Positions 21,810-32,712 are shown, numbered from the stretch's first letter. The stretch: DNA of 64,000 nt from Siphonodentalium dalli (GCA_032622095.1 CP136062.1:162620875-162684874), one strand, 5' to 3'. Made by a program: numbers and translations. Notes: a model not told the origin generated them from the letters alone.

Positions 21810-22469
21810 TTGTTTTGTTCCACAGGGCGTGCAGGTATAAAATCTGCTCCTAATGCAGTGGACAGTTCATCTCCATCTTGTCGGGGTAACGACTTTCCTG
21901 CGAGATCGGAAGCTGTTGGTTTTTCTTCTTCCTGTGGTGACGACCGCACTCCAATAGATGAGTTCAGGGAAGCTAGAATTGATGTCGGTGATGACAGTAA
22001 TATTGTTGATATTTCAGCTACACAGGATTCGACAGATCAACTTGAACTTCGTTCCACAGGTGATAGCAATGATGAGGCTGATGAGAATAATGATGATGAA
22101 GTTGTTGATATTGTCCGTGTACCTTTAGCATCTATTGCAGAATATACTGTTGTTGTTGATGGTAATGTTGATGGTGTGAAAGCGAATGTTTCAGGTGATG
22201 ATGGTGCCTCGAGTAGTAGTCAGAGTGGAGATAGAGAAATAATTTCTCTTTCAGCGTCCATACCAAAACCAGTACCTAGGAAATCTAGCAGAGCAAAGAA
22301 GCCTCCATCATGGATGGGTGACTATGTATCTAATAACATGCAGCCCATTTCAGGTGGAGAAGATCAATATAAGAATCAGCTTTTGCATAAGCTTACGAAA
22401 GATCAAATTTGCACCAAGGTAGCCCCAGATGTTTTTCAGTCCATTCTGAGGCCTATCTTGGATGAATAA
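21810..22469 (+). CDS. Gypsy pol C-terminal tail
   Basis: The 219-codon frame is acidic and serine-rich, then basic near the end (PRKSSRAKKPPSWMGDYV). Such an RPP/W-containing basic motif is common at the end of Gypsy pol. I therefore read it as the polyprotein tail and not an envelope gene. There is no signal peptide or membrane segment. Confidence 0.65.
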   Translation: MFCSTGRAGIKSAPNAVDSSSPSCRGNDFPARSEAVGFSSSCGDDRTPIDEFREARIDVGDDSNIVDISATQDSTDQLELRSTGDSNDEADENNDDEVVDIVRVPLASIAEYTVVVDGNVDGVKANVSGDDGASSSSQSGDREIISLSASIPKPVPRKSSRAKKPPSWMGDYVSNNMQPISGGEDQYKNQLLHKLTKDQICTKVAPDVFQSILRPILDE

Positions 22470-23080
22470 GATTTTCATTTTCAGTTCACTCACTTATATT
22501 CAGTGATTCCATATTACTGATATGTCAGTTTCAATGATGTGTGTATTCATTGAAGATGGAGATTGTCCTGCCGTGTTGTTTTTAATATTGATTCTTTTAT
22601 GAATTATGTATTGATATTATGTATTGTTAGGTATCACTTATCATCTTCGTACGATCAGAGATATTTCCAGTTATTCCAGCTGACGATCCAGTGTAGAGCT
22701 ACGACTCATATGAGGTACCAGATTTCAAGGAATTATGTTTTTGGTTATATACTCTGAGGTGATATAGTGTTCCTTTCTATATATGATTATGATTTTAACA
22801 TATTTGTGTTGATGTTTGTGTATTCATGATTGAAGTTCTCAGATAGGCCAGCCAGTGTGAATCAGTGGCGATTCCATTTCAGCGGTATTGTGTGATATAT
22901 TCACGTTGTTTACAGTCTACGCCAGATAGTGAAGAGTCAGTTCAGTTGATTAAGTTGCAGTAATATAATGCCGATATCTAATATCAGTTCGGAAGATAGG
23001 TCGGTGTCAAGGTTATCCCTGTGTATGAGAATCTTATAGATGATAATTTTCCATTATCAGTTGCAGAGTTTGAAAGTCAT
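22470..23080 (+). other. Gypsy 3' non-coding region before the LTR
   Basis: No domain is visible. A purine-richer stretch (GCAGAGTTTGAAAG, about 23063-23076) precedes the 3' LTR but is a weak polypurine tract. Confidence 0.5.
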
Positions 23081-24209
23081 GTCTATTAGCAATATATGCC
23101 TTTAGTACATGCTACACATGTATACTAACTAAGTTATTAAACCTAACTCACTAATATACATTTCATAGCCGCATTGCAATAATTTCATTCCGCATACTTG
23201 GTTCAATTCGTTCCATTCCGCGCTATTCCGTTCTATAAACTTTCCGTTCCTAGTTCGATTCCTGTTGTGCATTTTTGCTATTTCGTATTTCTATCTACGC
23301 CCAATACCTATTCCACTTGTCTATTCTCTTCTCTATCTATTTTCTGTCTAGTTTAGCGCCCAATCTGAGACCAAACTGTTGGACACTATTGGATTTCAGC
23401 CAATCACAGGTAATGTTATTTGCCGCGCGTTGTCAGTTCAATATTTGCGTTCGAGGTGTCAACATGCTGTCGTTTTACACACTCAGTGTTAGCGTACATT
23501 CTTCTATGCCTGAAGAATGTAATAAGTATTAGAAATGAATACTACATTATGACATCTGACTTATACTTTCCCAGTATGGTATGTGATATTTTGTTATATG
23601 TTTTACTCGTTAATATCCTGTTTTTAATAATATTATTGTCTTCGTTTTTGGAAGTTCAGAATTTGTCACATTTGCATAAATATATTTGCCCAATAGTTTA
23701 GGGATGTCAAAATCGCACACTGCGTTCATAATCTCCCTTTTATACTAGCAATATAGGTTTTATTTCTAACAGTTCGTCACAGTTAGGATTGTGTCAAAAC
23801 AGTTGTTTATATCGACAATAGGGAAGTTGGTTTATTGACACAATCACATTTCACATATTTATTCATATCCATTCTGGATATGTAATTAGGCAGCAACTAC
23901 AACCTATGTATCTGTTCGCCAGGGTCTCGTCACTCCCTCGTCACTTCGCTTCACTCATCTTCGTCTCATCTCTCGATTGATGTTGGATGTTGTGATGTTG
24001 TTGCCCAGCTATAGATGTGTGTGATGTCATCCATGTTGTGATGCTTGTTGGATGTGTTCAATTCGGTATTGCTTGAGTATTCAAATAATTGCATGATGAA
24101 GACTTTTAAGGTAGGCTTAGTGTTTTCATAGACCCTGCCAGATGTTAAGACTCAGGCCCATAAATGTTTGTGATAGCGACATGGTTCACTAAAGACCCAC
24201 TCCCTGTGC
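23081..24209 (+). repeat. Gypsy 3' LTR
   Basis: It is the partner of 11372-12506 and of nearly the same length. TGAGT follows at 24210-24214. Confidence 0.88.
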
Positions 24210-24214
24210 TGAGT

Positions 24215-25442
24215 ATGACAACAAAAAGTTGGGAATTTCCAAGTGTTGATAAATTTCCATAAATATCGACCAATCAGACAGAGGGGCATATTTTCCCACG
24301 ATTAATGGCGAATCAGACCATGTTTATGCTTCGATTAGAAAGATTTCTACCACTTGAAAGTATAAAACAGGTTTATTTCGGCATTCTACAGCATTGTACA
24401 TGGTAAGGAGGGTTTCTATCACTTTTAGAAGTAGAAATATACGGGACAATACCGTTTATACCCGACCATAATCGTTGCAGTGAGTAAGAAATTCAACATT
24501 GACGGCTGTACGCTATTCCGTACCGAACATTGTCACCCCTGTGGTATGTATATAAGGTATATTTTCAAAATATTTTTGCTACAAGCTCACCGTGATCGTC
24601 CCGAGCTATCATGGAGATTCCAGCTAACACAATGGGACAATTGGTAAGCGCTCAGTACGTGCACGACATGACTGGGAAATAAATCCATAATCCAGCCAGG
24701 CCTGACCAAAAACTCACGGTCACTCAACGGATTATTGCAGCTAGCAATAATGCGACTGTCCCGTCGAGTGACCGGATCTCAAATAATAGAGTGACGTCAC
24801 AGTGGTGATTTATTATTCAGATATTACTCCTTTTAATTGATGCTTGATTTACATACATGTATACAATTAAGTTATTGTTATAGGCTACGACATACATCAC
24901 TGAATTTTGGTCAGTCAATAAAGTAATCATTCATGGAATTGTATATCATTGATTTGGAGGGGTGTTTGAAAATACAAGTACAGATGATATAGCATTGGCA
25001 GTAGTTAGTTAGAAACAATTAAGCGACAGCAACACGGACTGTCGTTCAATCAGTAATTGTGAACTACTATAATTGGAATTGAGTAGTCTGGAATCTTCCC
25101 TGGAATAAGTTATCCCTTGCGCATCTCCAAGTTATCCAATACTCCCTTCGTCGTCTATGAATGAAGAAAACTCTTGCTTGAGTGTAATCATTATCAATAA
25201 CATCGAATTTCATTTGAATACCGCGCAGCTTTTGGACATTGGAGCTGAACTTTTTCAGTATTTAGTCGGAAATATTGCTTTTTGCCATTCATATGGAAAT
25301 ATGGCTTTTTGCCATTTATATGGAAATATGGCATTTTGCCATTTGTTCGTAAATTTATGACAAATACTGGTAACTTTTGGGAGGTCTATTTTCCAAGTTT
25401 GCAAATGAAATGATGTTTGTTTGATCGCTATCCAGCTTGATA
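24215..25442. other. Non-coding sequence with a short minisatellite
   Basis: No gene is supported. At about 25264-25345 there are three copies of a roughly 28-31 bp unit with ATATGGAAATATGGC and TTTTTGCCATT, which also resembles the inner part of the TA foldback family. A 67-codon frame there is only the repeat. Confidence 0.5.
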
Positions 25443-25637
25443 AAGTAATGTCCTAAATAATCGACTCCTTAACCACAGCAAGATTTAGTCGGAGATATGG
25501 CTTGTTGCCATTCACCGGAAAGCTCTCAGTGAGAGCTTTCCGATGAATGGCAACAAGCCATATCTCCGACTAAATTCTGAAAAATTCTCCATAATTCTGC
25601 TGTGGTTAAGGAGTCGATTAATTAGGGTATTACTGTA
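25443..25637. mobile_element. TA foldback MITE, copy 1
   Basis: The arms TCGACTCCTTAACCACAGCA and CTGTGGTTAAGGAGTCGA flank an almost perfect hairpin with GATTTAGTCGG, GGCTTGTTGCCATTC and GAAAGCTCTCAGTGAG, read forwards and then backwards. The left arm has lost about 20 bases relative to other copies. Confidence 0.85.
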
Positions 25638-25696
25638 GGTAACTGCTCCCTGACAGAACTTGTGGACCTTTTCCTAACCACTGCATTAGGAATGAC

Positions 25697-26012
25697 TGGG
25701 GCCCACCGCTCCTACTAAATCCGTCCCGAAATCGCATAATCGTCCAGTGCGCATCGATAAGTGCTTAGTGGCCATCTCTGCAATGTTATAAAAATTAGCG
25801 TGACAGAACTTAAATTGGTAAGTATTTTCTTAAAAATCCAAATTATTCTTTCAAAATTGAATTGTAATATTTCAATATCACCGTCTGTATCCCTGAGCTA
25901 AATTTCTGGGCATGGTAGACTTTCTCTCGCCGGAAACGCACAGGAGCATCGCGATTGCGCACTAGACGATTATCCGATTTCGGACGGATTTAGCAGGAGC
26001 GGTGGGCCCCCA
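25697..26012. mobile_element. MITE with GGGCCCACCGCTCC inverted ends
   Basis: The left arm GGCCCACCGCTCCTACTAAA and the following ATCCGTCC, ATAATCGTC and AGTGCGCA are repeated inversely at about 25950-26012. The spacer is about 200 bp of non-coding sequence. I did not find a clear target duplication, so the class is open. Confidence 0.75.
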
Positions 26013-26154
26013 CTGGGAATATTGCTATGCCAATCTGAACAAATGTTCCCGAAAAAAAGCAGCGTGGAGATCGTGTTAATAATAGGCAAAAACTTGGTGC
26101 CGATATGGTTAAGGTGCCAATTTAAGTAGTTCATAATAAGTAGTCATGTATTTA

Positions 26155-26610
26155 GCAAGCCTGCAAATAGTGTGTCTGTCATTAGCAGAATGAGGTCCAC
26201 AGAGGGTAAATTTAGTGATTCTATCCTGCACAGCAGGCTATAATCACCAAATTCACTCTCTGGGAACCTCATTCTGGTTAAGCCTCAACTGCTATGGGAG
26301 ACATATAGGATCAGATTGAAGTTCCACAATTGACCTTGGTGATGTTAACCCATCAGTCACCTCGATTATGCATTTTATCTTCTGCATATTAGGGGATATA
26401 GAAACTTCCCAAATGGGAAAAAAATCACCGAAAACAATGTTTAAATGAGACTATAGATACTTCCCAGAAGATCAGACCTAAGCAGAATGAGTTCCCCATA
26501 GGGTGAGTTTGGTGATTCTATCCCTCTATGTGAGATACAGAGATATCATCACTAAATTCACCCTCTGGGGACCTCAATCTGCAAATGACAGACACCATTT
26601 TCAGACTTGG
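26155..26610. mobile_element. AGAATGAGG double-hairpin MITE, copy 1
   Basis: The outer ends are AGTGTGTCTGTCATT and the inverse AATGACAGACACCATTTT. Inside each end there is a hairpin with GCAGAATGAGG, AGAGGGTGAA and TAGTGATTCTAT-type arms. Between the hairpins is a single-copy-like core with CAGATTGAAGTTCC. It ends about 28 bases downstream of the splice donor of the exon at 26638-26934. Confidence 0.8.
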
Positions 26611-26637
26611 TATGTGGGGCTCTTTTGAAATACTCAC

Positions 26638-26934
26638 CGTCAATGACAACACCCTGACTGACACTGTCATATGCACCCTTTGTGAATTCCAGTACAGCAC
26701 TAGCATCAGCTGCAAGACTTTTTGAAGTACTACATGCGATATTAGAGGTTTGAATGTTGGACTGTCCTGCACTGCAGCTATTTGAATCTCCAACAACAAG
26801 GGATGTTGTCGCCGTCATCATCATAACATTACAACTACATGATGTTGCAGTTCCAGCGTCCCAGAATGATACACACGCCCCACTTGCATAATTACCTGAT
26901 ACAGTACCACATCCATTAAGATTATTAGCTTGAC
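26638..26934 (-). CDS. EGF gene: exon for an unrecognised cysteine-containing domain
   Basis: The exon is bounded by a good acceptor (TCTTGCAG at 26935-26942) and donor (GTGAGT at 26632-26637), with phase 1 on both sides. It encodes 99 residues including NGCGTVSGNYASGACVSFWD, a CSC motif, a run of three methionines, further cysteines and a C-terminal GVVIDG. It joins in frame to the micro-exon at 32692-32712. I do not recognise the domain. The cysteines and its place after EGF repeats suggest an extracellular segment near the C-terminal side. The next exon downstream was not found. A degraded partial copy of this exon lies at about 27509-27640. Confidence 0.7.
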
Positions 26935-26942
26935 CTGCAAGA

Positions 26943-27508
26943 GTTTAATTAGTTAATTTTAGTTTTATAGGTAACCGATAAGTGGTAAGTGGGTGTCTGA
27001 CCAGGTAACACATCATGTAGTGTTGGCGAAAATCTCACCTACATGTAGCATCCCGGGATGACAGTAAAAAGTCATAATGAAATGGTGGCTCGAAAGCTTT
27101 TTGATATGTCAAATTAGGATAAGCTGAAAGAAAAATGGCCTGAAACCAATTAGTCATATAACATTTTATCACAATGACAAGAGAAAGAAGAGGAATCTGC
27201 AAAACATATGAAAATAGGGGGAGGGATAATGTAACAGTGACCCAATTTTGTGCAGATACCTGATTCCTCGTTCACTTGTCATAAATTTAGGGCAGAGAGC
27301 AGTGGCCCGGAGCGGTTTTATAAAATTTTGAAAATAATTTCGAATGTATGCACGAAAATATCTTAATTAATAAAAAATTCAATAGAAATTGTTTTAATTT
27401 ATAAATGAAATCACCAGAGAAGGAAAAAAAGACAAAGCCAATAAGATCTTCATCAGTTGCAGGTTGTTAACCCGTGCTATACTAAACGCATGAACACCAA
27501 CTTTTCGA
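26943..27508. other. Intron sequence, nothing recognised
   Basis: AT-rich intron of the EGF gene between the domain exon and its degraded copy. No gene or clear repeat was seen. Confidence 0.5.
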
Positions 27509-27640
27509 CATGATGTTGCAGTTCCAGCGTCCCAGAATGATACACACGCCCCACGCACTTCCATAATTACCTGATGCTGTACCACCGCCATTAATTTTAT
27601 TAGCTTGACATGTAAGAGTTTAATTAGTTAATTTTCATAA
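27509..27640 (-). pseudogene. Degraded partial duplicate of the 26638-26934 exon
   Basis: The segment repeats the upstream-side part of that exon and its intron border (compare 26839-26965). The shared coding part includes GACVSFWDAGTATSC. The acceptor AG has changed (CTTGCAG is now CTTACAT), small insertions break the frame, and the match stops in the middle of the exon. It lies upstream of the intact exon in transcription order. I read it as a dead tandem exon duplicate. Confidence 0.8.
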
Positions 27641-29200
27641 CGGCCACACAATAAGATTGTGCATCATCAAGAAAAATAAATAATTTTCTGAGCAGTCCAT
27701 AGAATGATGAAGAAGAAGCTTGAAGTTAAAAAGTTTCAGTAAAGGGCTTGTTTTGTGTAGATGAAATTATTTTCATTTCAAACATTTCACTAATAAATGT
27801 GGACTTCAGGGTGTGCCGATGGATACACAAGTGAAATCCAAGATGGCTGCCGCATGTATTTTAACAAATTTCGGAAATATTAGACGGCTCCCATCTAGAG
27901 GTAACCCGAAAGAATCATACGAAGTTTGGTGACAATCGGATGAGGGATGTTGCATGTAGGGTGTGCCGAAGCATTTAGTCATGAAAAGAGTATCCAAGAT
28001 GGTCACTGGTGGCCATGTATTTCAACAAAATTCGGAAAAAAGTTTTTAGCTCCCATCTAGCAGAGATATTAAACAATATATTGCCTGTAGAACTATATTT
28101 CCGATAAATGCGGGCTGCAGGGTATGTCAATGGATTCAAATTTGAAATCCAAGATGGCTGCTGGCGGCCATGTTTTCTAACAAACTTCAGAAATTATCTA
28201 TAGCTCCCATCTAGAGGACACGCCAAAGATCCATATGAATTTGATGAAGGATGTGGTATGTAGGTGTGCCAAAGGATTTTGACATGCAAAGAGTAAAATC
28301 CAAGATGCCACTGGCAGCCATGTTTTTTAACGTATTTCGTAATATATCGATGGCTACATTTTTGTAACCTAATTGAAGATAATGGTTCCCATCCAGAAGT
28401 CACCTTGAAAATCCATATAATGCTTGGTGATGATCGGACGAGGGATGTGGTATGTAGGGCATGCCAAAGGATTTAGTCATGAAAAGAGTAAAATAAAAGA
28501 TGGGTGCTGGCGGCCATAATTTTCATCGAAAATTGTTCTAATTTGATAGCTCCCATCTGGAGGTAGTCCTAAACTTGCCTGTAAATTTTCAAAACATTTC
28601 TGATATATGCGGACTGCAGGGTGTGCCGATGGATTCCGATATAAATCCAAGATAGCTGCTGGTGGCCATGTTTTTTAAAACAAATTTCGGAAATAATCTA
28701 TGGCTCCCATCTAGAGGACACCCCAAATATCCATATGAAGTTGGTGACGACTGTATGAAGGATGTGGTATGTAGGGTGTTCGTGTCAAAGGATTTTGACA
28801 TGCATAGAGTAAAATCCAAGATGCCACTGGCAGCCATGTTTCTAACGAATTTCAGAAAAAATTGAGGGCTCTCATCTAGAGGTGACATCATGAATATCCA
28901 TATAATGTTTGGTGATGAACAATTCAATAGTTCCCATTTAGAGGTGATACTAAACTGAATAATGCCTCTAAATTTTAAAAACATTTCTCCAATAAATACG
29001 GGTTGCAGGATGTGCCGATGGATTCAAGTTTGAATTGCTTGTGGTCATGATTTTCAATGAATTTTGGAAATAAACTATTGCTCGCATCTAGAGTCACCCG
29101 GAAGATACATATGTTTTGTGATGATCATTCCTCCCTCAAGTCCTCCCTCATCACCTGAAACATTCCTCGTGTAAACAAATTAATTTGCAAATTCAAAGAT
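27641..29200. repeat. Degenerate tandem array with AAATCCAAGATGGCTGC units
   Basis: Diverged units contain AGGGTGTGCCGATGGATTC, AAATCCAAGATGGCTGC, GGCCATGTTTT, GCTCCCATCTAGAGG and GGATGTGGTATGTAGGG in this order. At least three to four rounds with a period of roughly 450-480 bp can be followed from about 27810 to 29110. Short minus-strand frames in it are by-products. Related fragments occur at 29820-29870, 53790-53860 and 54320-54400. Confidence 0.75.
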
Positions 29201-29320
29201 GTCTATGTTGAATATGTAATGGCTAAAACAGAAAGATATCTTGATATCAATCAGAAAATTGTGGAATTTTTTGAACAAAGTTATCTGTACAACCATACAT
29301 TTCTAGAACACTCCTGTACA

Positions 29321-29650
29321 ATCCTGCAAATAGTGTCTGTCATTTGCAGAATGAGGTTCCCAGAGGGTGAGTTTAGTGATGCTATCCTGCACGGTGGGCT
29401 AGTGTCATCAAATTCACCCTTTGGGAACCACATTCTGCTTAAGCCTCAACTGATATGGGAGACCTAGGATCAGATTGAAGTTCCCCAGTGGAAGTTGGTG
29501 ATGTTCACCCATTAATGACCATAAGCAGCATGAGGTCCACAGAGGGTGAACTTGGTGATGCTAACCCGCTGTACGGGATAGCATCACTAAATTCACCCTC
29601 TGGGAACCTCATTCTGCAAATGACAGACACACTATTTGCAGATTTGCCCC
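29321..29650. mobile_element. AGAATGAGG double-hairpin MITE, copy 2
   Basis: The outer ends GCAAATAGTGTCTGTC and the inverse GACAGACACACTATTTGC enclose two hairpins (29345-29440 and 29530-29620), each with CAGAATGAGG / CCTCATTCTG arms and GAGGGTGA / TCACCCTC stems. It is the most symmetrical full copy in the window. Confidence 0.85.
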
Positions 29651-30150
29651 CTAAACCTGGTATCACCAATCTAGAAGGTGTTACCAACACCGGACTCATT
29701 AAAAATGAAAGTGTCAATGACACAGTAGCTCAAATTGGAGAGGGCATACCGGTGATAAGGAATGCGGAAGTTTAAGTGTTTAAGTAATTCTAGAGGTCAA
29801 CCTGAAGAGGATTTATTTAGTTATGCAAAGAGCAAAATAAAAGATGGCTGCCAGCGCCCATGTTATTAATCGAAAATCATTCAAATTTTCAAGATAACTC
29901 CCACGACGGAGGCAAACCCATGGCAATAGCTCAAACTTGAATTTGTCGAGTTGAGCTGAACAATCAACATATCCTTCCTCAGATGAATGTATTTATCACC
30001 CAGTTGAATGATGATATTCACTATTTGAAATATACTTTCGTGAAGCGGAATGTTCGCTCAATGGGTCAGAGATAAAATTAATAAATTATCATAGCACACT
30101 CTCACTTGGCACATTTAACGGAAATTCTGGCTATTTTCTGGCATGCTGTT
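29651..30150. other. Intron sequence, fragmentary repeats
   Basis: It contains a short piece of the AAATCCAAGATGGCTGC-type repeat near 29820-29870. Otherwise nothing is recognised. Confidence 0.4.
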
Positions 30151-30159
30151 GAAATCAGA

Positions 30160-30612
30160 GAATGTGCGCTGTATCAATAGACAAATATATGGTCAAGTAA
30201 CCTTATCAGAGAATGTGTACTGTATCAATATAAAAATATATGGTCAAGTAACCTTATCAGAGAATGTGTGCTGTATCAATATAAAAATATGTGGTCAAGT
30301 AACTTTATCAGAGAGCTGTATCAATAGAAAAATATATGGTCAAGTAACCTTATCAGAGAATGTGTGCTGTATCAATAGAAAAATATATGGTCAAGTAACC
30401 TTATCATATAATGTGTGTTGTATCAATAGAAAAATATATGGTCAAGTAACCTTATCAGATAATGTGTGTTGTATCAATAGAAAAAATATATGGTCAAGTA
30501 ACCTTATCATATAATGTGTGTTGTATCAATAGAAAAATATATGGTCAAGTAACCTTATCAGATAATGTGTGTTGTATCAATAGAAAAAATATATGGTCAA
30601 GTAACCTTACAA
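30160..30612 (+). repeat. 51-bp minisatellite, nine copies
   Basis: Nine tandem units of about 51 bp share TATCAATAGAAAAATATATG, GGTCAAGTAACCTTATCAGA and GAATGTGTGCTG. One unit is shorter by several bases and some are 52 bp. As 51 is divisible by three, part of the array is an open frame with a 17-residue period on the plus strand. It is antisense to the EGF gene and I take it as repeat, not gene. Confidence 0.92.
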
Positions 30613-30619
30613 TTTCAAC

Positions 30620-31034
30620 ATTAGAGTATGGTTGGCTGCACATGTGAGATTTAATTCATGTGTGTTTGTTTGTGTTTTAAGTGTTAATTCCCTTTTAATT
30701 TTTATTCAATAGCAGGCCAGGAACTACTTCGAAGGAAAACATTACAGCTAGAAATCAATTTATAACATGATCCTACCCTTATTCCATTCAATAAACCCAT
30801 TCTGTAAATTGTGATATGCAAGATTCATTTCATAACAGGAAATAGTGGAAGGTGTACATAAATGTATTATTGTTGGGCGAACGTGACCTTTCACTTCCGG
30901 TTTGTCGTCTGTTTACAATCGAATGTTTACATTCGTATGCTACATCTCAAAATACTATGGCTTCCAAAATCTGTTTCAACAAACTCTAATGAATGAAGTT
31001 TGAATAGTTATTTAATTACATTTACGCCTTTAAA
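30620..31034. other. Intron sequence, nothing recognised
   Basis: AT-rich sequence between the minisatellite and the next repeat. Confidence 0.4.
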
Positions 31035-31350
31035 TAAGTCAAAGAGTCTTTAATTATTGGGGAGTATTTCTTTATGTGGGCAAAAACGCATATTTACATG
31101 AAACGTCATTGCGGGCCTTATATAAGCCGATGTTAGTTCCAGGTCCCATTTGTTGATTTAATTACATATTTTCGAGGTTTTGGATTATGTAAAAAATATA
31201 ATTTACAACTCGTCCCCATTTTATAGCAGTATGTACAAAATTTGTCAGGTAAATTAGGTCTGGACCAAGCCTTTGGCGAGGTCCAGACCTAATTTACTGG
31301 ACTCGTTTTCTAAATTCCGCTATAAACTGGGGACTCGTAGATCCTCTATA
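31035..31350. repeat. Dispersed repeat with GTCCAGACCTAATTTAC hairpin, copy 1
   Basis: The block contains ACGCATATTTACATGA, CTTATATAAGC, ACAACTCGTCCCCA, a hairpin AAATTAGGTCTGGACC / GGTCCAGACCTAATTT and AAACTGGGGACTCG. It matches 36805-37120 over nearly the whole length. ACTCGTCCCCA and TGGGGACTCG are themselves inverse, so the right part is a foldback MITE. Confidence 0.8.
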
Positions 31351-31420
31351 TATATGCAAATAATATATGAAAACCAGTTTGTTTCTAACTGTGCAGCAAA
31401 AATGATACAGCCTACATATA

Positions 31421-31616
31421 CAGTAATGCCCTAAGTAATCGACTCCTTAACCACAGCAGAATTATGGGTAACTTTTCAGGATTTAGTCGGAAATATGGCT
31501 TGTTGCCATTCAGAGGAAAGCTCTCACTGAGCAACAAGCTATATTTCCGACTAAATCCTGAAAAGTTACCCATAATTATGCTGTAGTTAAGGGGTCGATT
31601 ATTTAGGGCATTACTG
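31421..31616. mobile_element. TA foldback MITE, copy 2
   Basis: The copy begins CAGTAATGCCCTAAGTAATC and ends with the inverse GGGCATTACTG, flanked by TA on both sides. The rest is a near-perfect hairpin with TTAACCACAGCAGAATTATG and GATTTAGTCGGAAATATGG arms. TA duplications with CAGT ends fit Tc1/mariner-type mobilisation. The hairpin tip is shortened compared with other copies. Confidence 0.88.
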
Positions 31617-31712
31617 TACATGTGGCTATTATGTACAGATTCCCCACACAGAACTGCCAGAAATCGGACAGTTTTCATTAATTAACCCTTTACCAAACAG
31701 AACGGCTCTGTG

Positions 31713-31779
31713 CCAATGCATTCTCTTATATATGCGAGTCGACCATAGGTCGCCTCGCATATATAAGAGAATGCATTGG
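31713..31779. repeat. 67-bp palindrome, copy A
   Basis: The arms CCAATGCATTCTCTTATATA and TGCGAG(T/G)CGACC are repeated inversely, so the entire unit folds on itself around CCATAGG. The same unit occurs at 31851, 46000, 49398, 50563, 53914 and 54201. Confidence 0.92.
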
Positions 31780-31850
31780 CTTAACGCATTACAAATTATA
31801 AAATTGTTAAAGAATGTAAGAAAAAATGGTAAAAAAAGATTTTTTTTAGG

Positions 31851-31917
31851 CCAATACATTCTCTTATATATGCGAGGCGACCTATGGTCGACTCGCATAT
31901 ATAAGAGAATGCATTGG
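31851..31917. repeat. 67-bp palindrome, copy B
   Basis: This is the same palindrome as copy A in inverse orientation, followed by CACAGGGT. Confidence 0.92.
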
Positions 31918-32071
31918 CACAGGGTGTAGCTGTAACCATCACAATGTGGTCAATGAGCCGGTTCCAATGATATCCATATTTGTATGGTTTTATTGAGACA
32001 GACCCAAGATAATTTAGGCTGTTGCAGCTTTATTTGGTCGTTTTTGGCCGGTTTGTTGGGTAAAGGGTTAA

Positions 32072-32691
32072 AAGAAGGTTTGTGGCTACATTATATACTA
32101 AGAATGAAACTGTGTTTTTGAGGCATTAAAGTGGTACTGTACACTAAAACCAGCCATTTATGAGACCATCTCCTTTTATACTCAACATAATGTATGCAAC
32201 AAATGAATGAATTTGAGCCACGAATGAGTGCCAAATACACCCATGTGCTCTATGAACGATGCAAACAACATGGTCATTATAATGAAAATGAGTTGATGAC
32301 TCCAGTCATTTAGGGTACAGTGCTCTGAAAAATGTCAGTTGAATCAGCGGTTGACTCTGAGAAACAGTGCTTTCAAACTGGCAAGGGAGACGAAATGGAC
32401 ATATCCCCTCCCTTATGAAGCCTAATTGTTGACTTGGAAGCTCAGTTTCTGTTTCTCGGGAGCATATATGTGTATGGTCAGGTGATAATTGCAGCACATG
32501 GTGAATGCTTTAATAAGTATTTCTATGTGTTCATTCTCTTTTTATTTTGTGAAACAGCCACAGCCTCTCGAAAACAAAAAAATGCTTTAGACAGACAGGT
32601 GGTCTTGCATGCCAGAGAATGGCTGAGACGGCCTGCGAGGAGGGTTTTCATATGGTACATGTAGGTGTGAGAAAATAATCAGGGTACTCAC
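32072..32691. other. Intron sequence downstream of the micro-exon
   Basis: No exon or clear transposon is visible. A 76-codon plus-strand frame (32434-32664) is antisense to the EGF gene and has no known domain. Confidence 0.4.
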
Positions 32692-32712
32692 CAGCACATG
32701 GATCGGCATGGG
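32692..32712 (-). CDS. EGF gene: 21-nt micro-exon
   Basis: A candidate micro-exon lies between a good acceptor (TTATTTTCAG) and a good donor (GTGAGT). It is 21 nt, phase 1 on both sides, and encodes HADPCA with split codons at both ends. It joins in frame with the EGF exon at 38641-38757 and with the domain exon at 26638-26934. The extra cysteine fits an extracellular protein. It is flanked by introns of about 5.9 kb and 5.8 kb, so it needs transcript support. Confidence 0.6.

Larger units (their letters stand above)
11372..24209 (+). mobile_element. Ty3/Gypsy LTR retrotransposon, decayed, with two nested DNA elements
   Basis: Two direct terminal repeats of about 1.13 kb enclose, in order, a primer-binding-site-like sequence, a long leader, gag remnants, aspartic protease, reverse transcriptase, RNase H, integrase and a pol tail. 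Protease-RT-RNase H-integrase order defines Ty3/Gypsy. The element spans 12.8 kb, of which about 2.6 kb is two nested DNA elements (14244-15283 and 16204-17794). Several frame breaks and a substitution at an integrase catalytic position show that this copy is dead. The LTRs differ at a few percent of sites by eye, so the insertion is not recent. Confidence 0.92.
31686..32067. mobile_element. TTAA-flanked piggyBac-like MITE carrying two 67-bp palindromes
   Basis: The ends CCCTTTACCAAACA and the inverse TGTTGGGTAAAGGG are flanked by TTAA (31682-31685 and 32068-32071). Inside are two copies of the palindrome described at 31713-31779 and 31851-31917, in opposite orientation around an AT-rich spacer. 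Confidence 0.85.

Noticed and set aside
26518-26637. Extension of the exon at 26638 by read-through of the open frame
   Set aside because: The frame continues into the MITE, and a consensus donor at 26632-26637 with the same phase as all other exons explains the border better.
30160-30612. CRISPR array
   Set aside because: The units are directly adjacent without unique spacers and the genome is eukaryotic; it is a minisatellite.
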